From positions 699,001 through 763,000 of the forward strand of contig CP131056.1 in the NCBI GenBank assembly GCA_030657355.1: a stretch of DNA of 64,000 nt, read 5' to 3'. Every line of letters begins with the position of its first letter. Within the stretch, counting starts at the first letter, position 1. The translations under genes and the position numbers were made by a program. Below the pieces are notes generated by a model, which worked only from the letters and a program-made list of their open reading frames with translations, did not search any database and was not told the origin of the DNA. Shown piece after piece: positions 9,181 to 19,641 of this stretch. The stretch comes from Radicibacter daui (GTDB lineage: Bacteria; Pseudomonadota; Alphaproteobacteria; Radicibacterales; Radicibacteraceae).

Positions 9181-10152
9181 TCAGCCGCCGATATTTCCCG
9201 CCGCCCATTCCCGGATCAGCCAGTGGGCGATGGAGATGGTGGTCGGCACCTTGACCGGGGCTTCCGGATCACCGGCGAGCGCCGCCAGAATGTCCCGGCG
9301 ATGATACCAGTGCGCGGCATCGATCTCTTCCGGATCGATGGTGAGGGCGCCGTCCTCGGCCGGATCCAGCGTCTCGGCGGTAAAACCCACCATCAACGAC
9401 TGCGGAAATGGCCAGGGCTGGCTTGCCTGATAGACCGGCCGCGCCACCCGCACGCCCACCTCTTCCATCAGTTCGCGATGCACACAGTCTTCCAGCGTTT
9501 CGGCGGCCTCGACAAAGCCGGCCAGGGTGGAAAAGACACCTGCCGGCAGGCGGTGGCTGCGCCCGAGCAGGCACATATCGCCCTTGTGGACCAGCACGAT
9601 GACGGCAGCGTCGTTGCGCGGATAGACAGTGTGGCCGCAGGGCTCGCCGGTAACAGCGTCCAGCCCGGTGCAGCGGCGGGCATTGCCGGCTTCCACCGGC
9701 TCCGTCGGTGCGCCGCAGCGCCCGCAAAAGCGGTGGGTCCGGTGAAACCAGGAAAGGGCACGGGCGTGCGCGGCAAGGCCGGCATCGCGGTCGCTGAGCG
9801 TCGCGGCGGCCGAGCGCAGGTCAAGTGCGGCGGCCCCTTGCCATGAGCTGAGAAGCGGCGCGCCGGCAGCGGCTTCCGCTGCAGCCTGGCCGAAGGCGGT
9901 GACATCGAGGCTGAAGAGGCGGGCGCCGGCCTCGTCCAGCCCGTGAAAGGCAAGCTGCGTCAGCAAATCTTCCGGCAGGGCGCTTGCCGGGCGCAGTGCC
10001 AGTTTCGGGTCGCTGTCGCCGGTATCCACCAGTACGCCGGTCTGGTCGACGATGAAGACCTTGTCGCTGCCGGCAAGCGGCAGGGTCGGGCGATGACGCA
10101 GATGGGCCGCGCGGTCGACGGCGGCGGACATGAAGGCGGGCAGGGACGGCAT
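9181..10152 (-). CDS. nudC: NADH pyrophosphatase (NAD+ diphosphatase) NudC
   Basis: This Nudix hydrolase cleaves NAD(H) to NMN(H) and AMP, and in E. coli also removes NAD caps from RNA. The 323-residue protein has an N-terminal NudC domain and a zinc ribbon with C143, C146, C161 and C172. YPRNDAAVIV precedes a perfect Nudix box from G212 through R226-E227 to E230-E231. The NudC-specific SQPWPFPQSLM motif follows. ATG 10152 is chosen over the open frame to 10212 because AAAAGG lies 8 nt upstream. It is flanked by convergent and co-directional unrelated genes. Confidence 0.95.
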   Translation of the reverse strand: MPSLPAFMSAAVDRAAHLRHRPTLPLAGSDKVFIVDQTGVLVDTGDSDPKLALRPASALPEDLLTQLAFHGLDEAGARLFSLDVTAFGQAAAEAAAGAPLLSSWQGAAALDLRSAAATLSDRDAGLAAHARALSWFHRTHRFCGRCGAPTEPVEAGNARRCTGLDAVTGEPCGHTVYPRNDAAVIVLVHKGDMCLLGRSHRLPAGVFSTLAGFVEAAETLEDCVHRELMEEVGVRVARPVYQASQPWPFPQSLMVGFTAETLDPAEDGALTIDPEEIDAAHWYHRRDILAALAGDPEAPVKVPTTISIAHWLIREWAAGNIGG

Positions 10153-10243
10153 AGGATGGCCTTTTGAGCTCCGGGCGGCATCAAGCCGCCGGCCATCCCG
10201 TAAATGGGTCAATTCCCGGATCGGATCAAGTGGGTTGCAGGCG

Positions 10244-10275
10244 GGCGGTGGCCGCTTTGAGGCGCAGCCACCGCC
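10244..10275. repeat. Inverted repeat downstream of the first soluble receptor gene
   Basis: A 9-bp perfect stem GGCGGTGGC / GCCACCGCC lies 15-46 bp after the receptor stop codon on the minus strand. No T tract follows, so termination is possible but unproven. Confidence 0.35.
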
Positions 10276-10289
10276 GGCATATCCGCTGC

Positions 10290-11411
10290 TCAGGAAGCAG
10301 GTTCAGGCTCCTGCACCAGGCAGCCATACCAGCCAAGGCCGCGATAGGTCTCATATCCCGGCGTCAGCGAATAGCCGGTGAGCGTTCCGTCGGCAGAGGC
10401 GGTGAAGCCCTGCTGGTGGCGGCCCACTTCCAGCGGCACATGGTCGCTGAGGATGCCCTGCCCGTCGGAGGAGGCGATGACCCTGTGCTCGCGGTCCAGC
10501 AGCATCACGCGGGTGCGCTCGCGTTCTTCCGGCGTCAGCCTTACGCCGTCGACGATGGCACGGGCCTGCGGCTCCCAGTCGAAATGGATACCGAGCACGC
10601 CGATGATGCGCCCGTCGCGCCGTGCCCCCTCGCGGATGGCCGCAGCATAGGTTGCAGCCAGTGCGCCCTTGAGCGGCGGGCACGGGCTGATGTCGGCCAC
10701 AACATAATCATCGCCGGTCTGGGTGCGCATCGCGTCGCGAAACCAGCTCTCGCGCGAGACGTCCTGGCCTTTGATCGGATAACGCTCCGGCCGGCCGTTG
10801 GCGATGATCCGGCCGTTGGTGTCGGCCACCCACAGGTCGAGATAGACGGTGTAGGCATCGAGGATGACGCCCAGCCGTTCGCAGGCATAGTCGCAGGCTG
10901 CCGTACTGGGGTTGGCGGCGGCTTCCACGATGGCACTGTCGGTTGCCCACCAGCGTACATCGCAGGTGCGCTCATAGAGATTGCGGTCAATGAGCTCGAC
11001 GGCGTTGAGCGCCAGATCGGCAAGGCGCTGGCCCTGGATCTTGCTCACCTCGCTGATGAGCCGGCCGCCGACGGCTTCCAGCGCGCTGACGCGGGAGAGC
11101 AGCTCTTCCTCAAGATCGCCGACCACCTGAGCAATCTGGGCAGAGACATCCTTGACCTCGTTGGCAACAACCGAAAAACCGCGGCCGGCATCGCCGGCAC
11201 GGGCACTTTCGATCATCGCATTAAGGGCGAGGATGCGGGTCCTGCTGGTGATGGTGCGGATGGACGCCGTGCGCTGGCGCACGGACTCACCCACACTCGC
11301 CGCCAGTTCGAAAACCAGCTCGGGGCTTGCCCTGTCGTCAGCAGGAAGGGCGGGCGGGGCCAGCCCGCCGATGGCGGCAGTCTGGGCCGTGGTCAAAGCA
11401 GAGATCGTCAT
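10290..11411 (-). CDS. Soluble receptor: short N-terminal MCP tip plus C-terminal Cache-like sensor (copy 1)
   Basis: The protein has 373 residues and no transmembrane segment. Residues 30-130 form a short helical hairpin containing the conserved chemoreceptor tip (LALNAMIESARAGDAGRGF, 60-79, then SVVANEVKDVS), which contacts CheA/CheW in typical receptors. Residues 150-370 resemble a double Cache-type sensor: VADTNGRIIANG, SWFRDAM, IGVLGIHFDWE and MLLDREHRVIASSDG. The order is inverted relative to classical receptors and there is no room for the long methylation bundle. It is paralogous to the gene at 12484-13584. ATG 11411 has GGAGAG upstream. The ligand is unknown and coupling to CheA is inferred only. 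Confidence 0.8.
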   Translation of the reverse strand: MTISALTTAQTAAIGGLAPPALPADDRASPELVFELAASVGESVRQRTASIRTITSRTRILALNAMIESARAGDAGRGFSVVANEVKDVSAQIAQVVGDLEEELLSRVSALEAVGGRLISEVSKIQGQRLADLALNAVELIDRNLYERTCDVRWWATDSAIVEAAANPSTAACDYACERLGVILDAYTVYLDLWVADTNGRIIANGRPERYPIKGQDVSRESWFRDAMRTQTGDDYVVADISPCPPLKGALAATYAAAIREGARRDGRIIGVLGIHFDWEPQARAIVDGVRLTPEERERTRVMLLDREHRVIASSDGQGILSDHVPLEVGRHQQGFTASADGTLTGYSLTPGYETYRGLGWYGCLVQEPEPAS

Positions 11412-11892
11412 GGATGTAAAACTCTCCGGGGGGCTGCGAGTTATCCATTCCGAGTGATCCAAACCATGTTTACGGGACTGTTTATGCCTCTGCCGCAAAA
11501 GGCAGGGCTCGCCCGCTTTTACAACACACCTCATGCCTCGTTGCGGGCACATTGGGTCAAATGCGTTGCTGTTAAGCCGAGGCTAGAGGCTGGGAATCCA
11601 CCACCGCAAGCAGAATGCACTTGCAGGGGGAAACTTTTTAGATTGCATGCAATTTTTATATAAATTGGTATTCCTCGATCCGGGAAAATGCCGCGTTCGC
11701 GAACAGATGGATGAAGAAATAAGCACCCTTGGTAGTTGTCTATACTTATGGCCGCCCGTTTTGGCCGAAGTTCATACGTCTTTCGGGCGAATCACTTTGC
11801 ACAAAAGGATAGGTCAGCCTGGCCGGTGTTTACGCAGTCGCGAAAGGATCCCCGGGTCGCCAGCTGCCTCAAAGTGAAATTGGTTACATAGA
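11412..11892. other. Intergenic region upstream of the soluble receptor gene
   Basis: The gap of about 480 bp holds no convincing gene. A stretch near 11630-11680 is AT-rich and may carry a promoter. A 76-codon frame at 11647-11877 on the plus strand lacks a good ribosome binding site and coding character, so it is not called. Confidence 0.5.
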
Positions 11893-11930
11893 AAACCCGG
11901 CTTGCGGAGGTCCACAAGCCGGGTTTCGGT
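11893..11930 (-). terminator. Terminator of the glycine-zipper lipoprotein gene
   Basis: The 12-bp perfect stem AAACCCGGCTTG / CAAGCCGGGTTT has a 10-nt loop. On the minus strand it ends in TTTTCT. Confidence 0.8.
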
Positions 11931-11950
11931 GCCCCGATGGCCCGGAGGGC

Positions 11951-12178
11951 TTACTTGTCGAGGTCGATCTGCTTTGAGTTGGTGAGCGCACCGGTGGCGG
12001 CACCCACGCCGCCGCCTACCAGGGCGCCGGTGACGGGATTTGCACCCATGACGGCAGAGCCGACAGCGCCAACGCCCGCGCCGATCCCGGCGCCGGTCAG
12101 GGCGCGGTGGCCGGTGCCTTCGCCGCATGCGGCAACCGCCAGAACCGCGGCGCCAAGAAAGAGAGCTCGGATAATCAT
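11951..12178 (-). CDS. Small glycine-zipper lipoprotein
   Basis: A 75-residue lipoprotein. The signal peptide MIIRALFLGAAVLAVAAC ends in a lipobox whose cysteine is C18. The rest is two glycine-zipper segments (GAGIGAGVGAVGSAVMG and GALVGGGVGAATGAL) resembling the OmpA-like/YMGG glycine-zipper families, which insert into or oligomerise at membranes. Function is unknown; such proteins are often envelope-stress genes. GGAGGAGAC lies 9 nt before ATG 12178, a strong site that settles the start, and the gene has its own terminator. Confidence 0.85.
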   Translation of the reverse strand: MIIRALFLGAAVLAVAACGEGTGHRALTGAGIGAGVGAVGSAVMGANPVTGALVGGGVGAATGALTNSKQIDLDK

Positions 12179-12399
12179 TTTATGGGTCTCCTCCAGCAAA
12201 GCTCCGCCGTCACCGCCCGGGGTCGGGTGGCGCTTTATGCCGTTACTCGGGTTGTCCGATACGCCGTCCGCTCTTGACGCCGCTTTCCCGCCTGATCATG
12301 GCAAGGGGGGAAGGGCCGGCAGTGGGCGCTTCATGCAATCAAAACGCCGGGCATGGCGCCCGGGTTCCCGGTTTCTGGAAACCGGAGAGAGGCGCGGCG

Positions 12400-12441
12400 A
12401 AAACAAAACGCCTCCGGCTCATGGTCGAGGCCGGAGGCGTT
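12400..12441 (-). terminator. Terminator of the second soluble receptor gene
   Basis: The stem AACGCCTCCGG / CCGGAGGCGTT is followed on the minus strand by TTGTTTT. It lies 43 bp past the stop codon. Confidence 0.78.
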
Positions 12442-12483
12442 CTGGAACTGATACAGAAACTGGAGCGGAGACCCTGGCTGTCT

Positions 12484-13584
12484 TCAGCCTGCCTTCGGCG
12501 GCGTATAGACAAGGCAGCCATACCAGCCGAGGCCCCGATAGGTCTCGTAACCCGGCGTCAGTGAATAGGCGACGATCTCGCCCTCCCGGCCTTCGTAGAA
12601 ACCGCGGTCGCCGGCCGCCAGATCCAGCTGCACGCTCTGGCTCAGCACGCCCTTGCCGTCGGCCGAGGCGATGATCCGGTGGCGGCTGTCGAGCAGCATC
12701 ACGCGGGTGCGGCTCCATTCCTCGTCGGAGAGGCGCACGCCGCCCACGATAGCCTTGGCCTGGGGTTCCCAGTCGAAGTGAATGCCGAGCACGCCGATGA
12801 TCTTGCCGTCCCGCTCGCCGCCTTCACGGATGGCTGCGGCATAGGTTGCCACCAGGGCGCCGCCGAGTGTGGCGCTGGGGGCGATGTCGGCCGCGACGTA
12901 ATCATCGCCGCTGGCTGTCTGCATGGCCTGCTGGAACCAGCTTTCCCGTGCGACATTGAGGCCCCGCGTGCTGAAGCGGTCGGGCCGGCCGTTGGAGATC
13001 ACGTTACCGTCGGTATCCGCCACCCAAAGATCGAGATAGACGGTATAGGCATCGAGGATGACGCCGAGGCGCTGCGAGGCGTGGCGTGTGGTGGCTTCCG
13101 ACGGTCCGGCTGCCGCTTCCACGATGGCGCTGTCAGTGGCCCACCAGCGCACGTCGCAGGTGCGCTCATAAAGATTGCGGTCGATGAGTTCCACGGCGTT
13201 GAGCGCCAGGTCGGCAAAACGCTGGCCGCGCACCTGGCTCACCAGCAGGCGTCCGATGGTCTCCAGCTCTTCCACCCGGCTCATCAGTTCGCGCTCAAGG
13301 TCGCTCACCACGCGGGCGATCTCGGAGGAGACGTCCTTCACCTCGTTGGCGACCACGGAAAAGCCGCGTCCGGCATCGCCGGCACGGGCGCTTTCGATCA
13401 GGGCGTTGAGCGCCAGGATACGGGTGCGGCTGGTAATCGCGCGGATCGCTGCGGTGCGCTCGCGGACGGACTCGCCGACATTGGCGGCAAGATTGAAGAC
13501 CCGCTCGGGACTGGCATCGGCCTTGGCATTGGACTGGAGGTTCTGCTCGGAAGCAGGGGCCGGGGTGCGGGATTGATGCATCAT
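12484..13584 (-). CDS. Soluble receptor: short N-terminal MCP tip plus C-terminal Cache-like sensor (copy 2)
   Basis: A 366-residue paralogue of the 10290-11411 product with the same inverted layout. A Pro/Gln-rich N-terminus is followed by the chemoreceptor tip at residues 57-85 (LALNALIESARAGDAGRGF), a short return helix, and a Cache-like sensor with VADTDGNVISNG, ESWFQQAMQ, IGVLGIHFDWE and MLLDSRHRIIASADG. The C-terminal GYETYRGLGWYGCLV block is nearly identical in both. There is no membrane segment. The frame opens at 13635, but AGGGA lies directly before the twin ATG at 13584/13581. The long AT-rich region upstream suggests its own promoter. Confidence 0.8.
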   Translation of the reverse strand: MMHQSRTPAPASEQNLQSNAKADASPERVFNLAANVGESVRERTAAIRAITSRTRILALNALIESARAGDAGRGFSVVANEVKDVSSEIARVVSDLERELMSRVEELETIGRLLVSQVRGQRFADLALNAVELIDRNLYERTCDVRWWATDSAIVEAAAGPSEATTRHASQRLGVILDAYTVYLDLWVADTDGNVISNGRPDRFSTRGLNVARESWFQQAMQTASGDDYVAADIAPSATLGGALVATYAAAIREGGERDGKIIGVLGIHFDWEPQAKAIVGGVRLSDEEWSRTRVMLLDSRHRIIASADGKGVLSQSVQLDLAAGDRGFYEGREGEIVAYSLTPGYETYRGLGWYGCLVYTPPKAG

Positions 13585-14091
13585 ATTTCCCTGAAGGCCA
13601 GCGGTCGCTGACATCAATGCAGATGAACCAGTCAAAAGCCGAAAGTTAGGCAGTGAAAGGTATAAGTCATTGTATGCAACTTGTCATACGAAATGATGAA
13701 TCTTTGCTCATGGGGTGACAAAAATGATCTCTGACAACTATTTAGGTCTAGAGTCTTTTGCAGTTTCATGTCATTGAGTGCTTAAAATATATGCAGAGTT
13801 GCTTAAAAATATAGCTATCTAATTATTTTTAGTTGGATTTCATTTTTATTTTCGCCATAAATAAGTGTAAAATTAATCTTAAGGTTAAAGCGCCCTATCC
13901 TAAAAAGCCGATCAGGGGCCGCGTCACCCTGCCGCGCCAGGTGTTTTCAGGAGCGGCCGTGCTGAATTGATCTGCCCCAATAGTCATGGGCGGCAAGCCG
14001 CGCACCTTTACCGCCAGGACGCGGGCCAATATATCCAAGATCGAGGGCGGGCAGGCCGCCTTGCCTGTGGATTGCGTCAGGACGGTCACCG
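13585..14091. other. Intergenic region with AT-rich promoter-like tract
   Basis: About 500 bp between divergent genes. From about 13640 to 13890 the sequence is strongly AT-rich, unlike almost everything else in the first 48 kb, and is the likely control region of the receptor gene on the minus strand. From 13890 to 14091 it is GC-rich with no convincing ORF; a 64-codon minus-strand frame at 13895-14089 lacks coding features. Confidence 0.5.
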
Positions 14092-15369
14092 ATGGACAAG
14101 CCAGCAGCTGAAAATGCAGCCGAGCAGAGCGATGTGATCGTTGCCGGTGCCGGTCCTGCCGGTTTGTCGCTGGCGGGTGCCCTTGCAGGCTGCGGCCTCA
14201 AGGTTACCGTCGTGGAGCGTCAGGGCGAGGCTGCGCTTGCCGATCCCGCCTTCGACGGCCGCGAGATCGCGCTGACCCACCCCTCGATCGACGAACTTGG
14301 CCGCCTTGGCGCCTGGCAGTTTATTGACGAGGGGGATGTCTCTGCGCTGGCCCATGCCCATGTCATGAATGGCCGCTCCCCAGCCCTTTTGCAGTTCGAT
14401 CCACCGGCGGGCATGCCCGTTACGGGTGCTGCCGGCAGCGCGCTCGGAGCGCTGGTGCCCAATCATGTGATCCGCCGTGCCCTCTATCGCGCTGTTGCCG
14501 GCCTGCCCGGTGTCCGGCTGCTGACCGGTCGCAGTGTCGCTTCGGTGGAGGGCTCGGGTGATGCGGCCACGGCGCATCTCGATGATGGCAGTGTGCTGGT
14601 CTCCCGCCTTGTCGTGGCCGCCGATACGCGCTTTTCAAAGTTGCGCGAGCAGCAGGGCATCAAGACCGAGATCACCCGTTATCCCAGCACCATCCTTGTC
14701 TGCCGGCTGGCGCATGAGGCGGATCACGGCCATGTCGCGACCGAATGGTTCCGCTATGGCGAGACAATGGCGCTGCTGCCGGTCAATGGCCGCATCACCT
14801 CTATCGTGCTCACGGTTAAACCCGATGAGGCCGAGCGGCTGAAGGGGCTGGAGGAAAGCGCCTTCGAAGCGGAAATGGCGCGCCGGCTGGGGGGCAAGCT
14901 GGGGGCGGTGAAGCTGGCCAGCACCCGCCATACCTATCCGCTGGTCACCACCTTCGCCCGTCACTTTGCCGCGCCGCGTTTCCTGCTGGCCGGCGATGCC
15001 GCTGTCGGCATGCATCCCATGACGGCACATGGCTTCAATCTGGGCCTCAGCGCCGCCCGTATCCTCGGCTCGGTCATGACGACGGCGCTGGCGAAGGGGG
15101 AGGATATCGGCGCGCCGCCGGTGCTGAAACGCTATGAAAACCGCCTGCGGCTGGAGGCCGCCCCGCTTTATGGCGCAACCCGCCTTATCGCCGCGCTCTA
15201 CACCAATGACAGCGCGCCGGCCCGCGTTGCCCGCCATGCCGTGCTCAGGCTGGGGCAGGTGCTCTCCCCGGTGCGCGGGGCCGTCTCCGCCACGCTCATG
15301 GGGCGCTCCCCGCTCGACGGCCTTGCCCCGCCCGTGCCGGGGCCGCTGAAGCGCCTGCTGCCGCGCTGA
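14092..15369 (+). CDS. FAD-dependent hydroxylase of the UbiH/UbiF/COQ6 family, UbiM-like
   Basis: A flavoprotein monooxygenase of 425 residues. It has the N-terminal dinucleotide motif VIVAGAGPAGLSLAGALA (residues 15-32) and the second FAD motif LLAGDAAVGMHPMTAHGFN near 300-318, with GFNLGL typical of ubiquinone hydroxylases. The early FDGREIALTHPS segment resembles UbiM, a hydroxylase of the ubiquinone ring described in proteobacteria lacking some of UbiI/H/F. The exact ring position cannot be assigned. It stands alone, convergent with uvrB with 9 bp between stops. Confidence 0.8.
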   Translation: MDKPAAENAAEQSDVIVAGAGPAGLSLAGALAGCGLKVTVVERQGEAALADPAFDGREIALTHPSIDELGRLGAWQFIDEGDVSALAHAHVMNGRSPALLQFDPPAGMPVTGAAGSALGALVPNHVIRRALYRAVAGLPGVRLLTGRSVASVEGSGDAATAHLDDGSVLVSRLVVAADTRFSKLREQQGIKTEITRYPSTILVCRLAHEADHGHVATEWFRYGETMALLPVNGRITSIVLTVKPDEAERLKGLEESAFEAEMARRLGGKLGAVKLASTRHTYPLVTTFARHFAAPRFLLAGDAAVGMHPMTAHGFNLGLSAARILGSVMTTALAKGEDIGAPPVLKRYENRLRLEAAPLYGATRLIAALYTNDSAPARVARHAVLRLGQVLSPVRGAVSATLMGRSPLDGLAPPVPGPLKRLLPR

Positions 15370-15378
15370 GCCTGTTCG

Positions 15379-17541
<2,163 letters not shown>

Positions 17542-17546
17542 GATGA

Positions 17547-17561
17547 GAACAAAACTAGACC
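17547..17561. promoter_or_regulatory. Candidate LexA (SOS) box upstream of uvrB
   Basis: On the minus strand the sequence reads GGTC-N7-GTTC against the alphaproteobacterial LexA consensus GTTC-N7-GTTC, 7 of 8 defined positions. It sits just upstream of the uvrB start codon, and uvrB is commonly SOS-induced. Confidence 0.42.
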
Positions 17562-17713
17562 GCCGCCCTGCCGCTGGCAATCGCCCGTAAGCGGCGCTGT
17601 GAAGCGCGGCATAAGGCGCGGACATTTCCCGCACGCGTCTTTCACGAATGCCAGCTTTGCCTTCCGGGCAAGGGTGCGGCGGCTTCGCCGTCTTGCACCG
17701 TTGGCGGCCGGCT

Positions 17714-17755
17714 GATAGTGATTATGCGAATGACTGTCAGAATCGTTATCGATTC
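17714..17755. promoter_or_regulatory. Candidate Fur-type iron-regulatory site upstream of tonB
   Basis: Three consecutive hexamers GATAGT-GATTAT-GCGAAT resemble the GATAAT repeat of Fur boxes (5/6, 5/6 and 4/6), and a GTTATC inverse half-site follows. It lies about 60 bp upstream of the TonB start, where iron control is expected. Confidence 0.35.
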
Positions 17756-17790
17756 ACCTGACATCGATCCAAAGCTTTGCCGCCTCAAGG

Positions 17791-19011
17791 ATGCCGCTGC
17801 CAATGCTGGTGCTGAAAAGCCGCGTGGCTTCACCTTCTGCTTCGCACGCCGCGCAGGCCCCGTTCCTGCGGGATGAAGTGCTGTGTGCCCGCCGCCTGAC
17901 CCACAGCCTCAAGGGCGGTCATCATAGTTTGCACGATCTGGTGGCCTGGCTCGCGGCGCGTTGCCACTACCCCGTCAGTCACGAGGCGGTTGGCGCGCCG
18001 GACTATCTGCACTCCGCTCAGGCGCCGGAACTTTCAACGGTGGCGGAGCCGCTTGACCATGGAGTGCTGGAGCGGGCCATGCGGGCGCTGCGCGGCGGGC
18101 TTGGCCGCCCGCTGCTCATTGCTGCCCTGTTGCTGCTCGCCCTTTCCTGGCCGTTCTGGCACTTGCTGCGGGCCGCCATGTCCGGTGCGCCCGAAATGCC
18201 GGAGACCGTCGCGGTCGAAATGGTGGTGCTGCCGCCCGAGCCGGCGCCGGAGGCCAAGCCGGATATCCCGACGATAGAAGAGCCGCAGCAACTGCAGGCG
18301 CAGCCGGAAGTGCCGCCGCCTCCGCTGCCGGAAGAGGTGCCACCGCCCCCCGAGACGGCGGTCGTCGAACCCACCCCTCCGGAGCCGCCGCCGATGGAAG
18401 AACTGGCGCCGCGTCCGCCGGAAGAGGTGGTGCAGACATACGAGCCGGTGGCCGCTCCCGAGCCTGAGCCCGAGCCGGTCCCTGAACCGGAACCGGTGGT
18501 GGCCAAACCCGAGCCGCCTCCCCCGCCTGTGGTGCCGGTACGCCGTCCGCCGCCGCAGCCGCAGAAAACCCCGCCCAAGGTGGTGCAGCAGGCCCGTCCG
18601 GCACCGCCGCAAGCCCAACCTGTCACCGCTCCGCCGGTGGTTGCCGCTGTTCCCGTACGTCCTGCTCCGCCAGCCACGACGGCTGCTCCGCAGATCGGCA
18701 GTGCCGGCACGCGGGCTGCCACAATCCAAGAGCAGTACGAGGCGCGGATCCAGGCATGGGTAGCGCGCTACAAGCGTTATCCTGCCCGCGCCAAGATACG
18801 AAACATCGAAGGCGAAGTTTGGCTGAGGTTGGTCATCGGTTCAGACGGAACCGTGCTCTCTGCTGAAGTCAGGAAGGGTTCCGGTTCTTCAATACTTGAT
18901 GAGGGCGCGTTAGGAATGGTGGAACGTGCCGGAAAGGCGCCGAGTATTCCCGATGAATTGAACCGAGAGACTTTCCTGGTAGATTTACCAATTCCCTTCC
19001 GGTTGAACTGA
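17791..19011 (+). CDS. tonB: TonB-family energy transducer
   Basis: This protein couples the inner-membrane proton motive force (through ExbB/ExbD) to outer-membrane TonB-dependent receptors. The 406 residues comprise an approximately 105-residue N-terminal region, one membrane helix (about 107-127, PLLIAALLLLALSWPFWHLL), a long Pro/Glu-rich periplasmic spacer of about 170 residues, and a C-terminal TonB domain with YPARAKIRNIEGEVWLRLVI and SILDEGAL. The cytoplasmic N-terminus is unusually long. ATG 18079, preceded by GGAG, would give a classical short TonB, so the true start is open. No exbBD genes are adjacent. Confidence 0.88.
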   Translation: MPLPMLVLKSRVASPSASHAAQAPFLRDEVLCARRLTHSLKGGHHSLHDLVAWLAARCHYPVSHEAVGAPDYLHSAQAPELSTVAEPLDHGVLERAMRALRGGLGRPLLIAALLLLALSWPFWHLLRAAMSGAPEMPETVAVEMVVLPPEPAPEAKPDIPTIEEPQQLQAQPEVPPPPLPEEVPPPPETAVVEPTPPEPPPMEELAPRPPEEVVQTYEPVAAPEPEPEPVPEPEPVVAKPEPPPPPVVPVRRPPPQPQKTPPKVVQQARPAPPQAQPVTAPPVVAAVPVRPAPPATTAAPQIGSAGTRAATIQEQYEARIQAWVARYKRYPARAKIRNIEGEVWLRLVIGSDGTVLSAEVRKGSGSSILDEGALGMVERAGKAPSIPDELNRETFLVDLPIPFRLN

Positions 19012-19065
19012 ACCGCAACTATCGGGTGGGCCGGCGGCGCAGAAGTCGCTTTTCTTGAGATCGGA

Positions 19066-19089
19066 CCGGGGCTTCTCCTTACGCCCCGG
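19066..19089. repeat. Hairpin after tonB
   Basis: CCGGGGC / GCCCCGG with a 10-nt loop lies 55 bp after the tonB stop. No T tract follows, so it is a weak terminator candidate at best. Confidence 0.35.
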
Positions 19090-19113
19090 CGATTTCAGGA
19101 AAGAGCCCCCGAA

Positions 19114-19641
19114 ATGTCACCCGATGCCCTCGATCTGGTTGAAACGCTGCCGGCGCGTGGTGCCGGCCTTTCTGCGCTGCGTTATGTCGCCCTTTCCACG
19201 GCGGCGGTACGGGCCGTACAGGCGGGCGGGCCGGATGCCCATGGCCAGCCGGCGGAGCACCATATCAGCGATGGTGGCGGCAACCCCTGCCGCCACTGCC
19301 TTGAAGATATTGCGGCCGGGGAGGAGATGCTGATCCTTGCCTGGCGCCCGTTCGACGGCGCGCAGCCCTATGCCGAAACCGGGCCGATCTTCCTGCATGC
19401 CCGGCCCTGCAGGCGGCATGACGAAAAGGCCGGCACGCCGCCCGTCGTCAAAAGCCGCCCGGCCTTCATGATGCGGGCCTATGGCGCGGACGGACGCATC
19501 CGCTACGGCACGGGTGGCCTTGTGGAAACGCCCGCGCTGGAGGCGCGGGCGCTTGACCTGCTGGCAGACCGGGAGACGGCGTGGGTCGATCTGCGCTCAC
19601 GCGGTTATGGTTGTTTCCAGTGCCGTCTTGAGCGGGCCTGA
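19114..19641 (+). CDS. DUF1203 domain protein
   Basis: A 175-residue cytoplasmic protein matching DUF1203: NPCRHCLEDIAAGEEMLI followed by AWRPF, PYAETGPIFLHARPC and a C-terminal GCFQC. Conserved Cys/His residues suggest metal binding, but no biochemical role is known. It starts 102 bp after tonB, and its 3' end overlaps the convergent GST gene by 45 bp, so the last 15 codons encode protein on both strands. Confidence 0.82.
   Translation: MSPDALDLVETLPARGAGLSALRYVALSTAAVRAVQAGGPDAHGQPAEHHISDGGGNPCRHCLEDIAAGEEMLILAWRPFDGAQPYAETGPIFLHARPCRRHDEKAGTPPVVKSRPAFMMRAYGADGRIRYGTGGLVETPALEARALDLLADRETAWVDLRSRGYGCFQCRLERA

Noticed and set aside
11647-11877. 76-codon plus-strand ORF in the intergenic region
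   Set aside because: No ribosome binding site, no homology or coding bias; overlaps what looks like promoter DNA.
13895-14089. 64-codon minus-strand ORF upstream of the UbiM-like gene
   Set aside because: No ribosome binding site or recognisable features; probably chance in GC-rich DNA.
18018-18729. Long antisense frames with Gly/Ser- or Arg/His-rich repeats opposite tonB
   Set aside because: They are the reverse reading of the Pro/Glu-rich TonB spacer, not a repeat protein gene.
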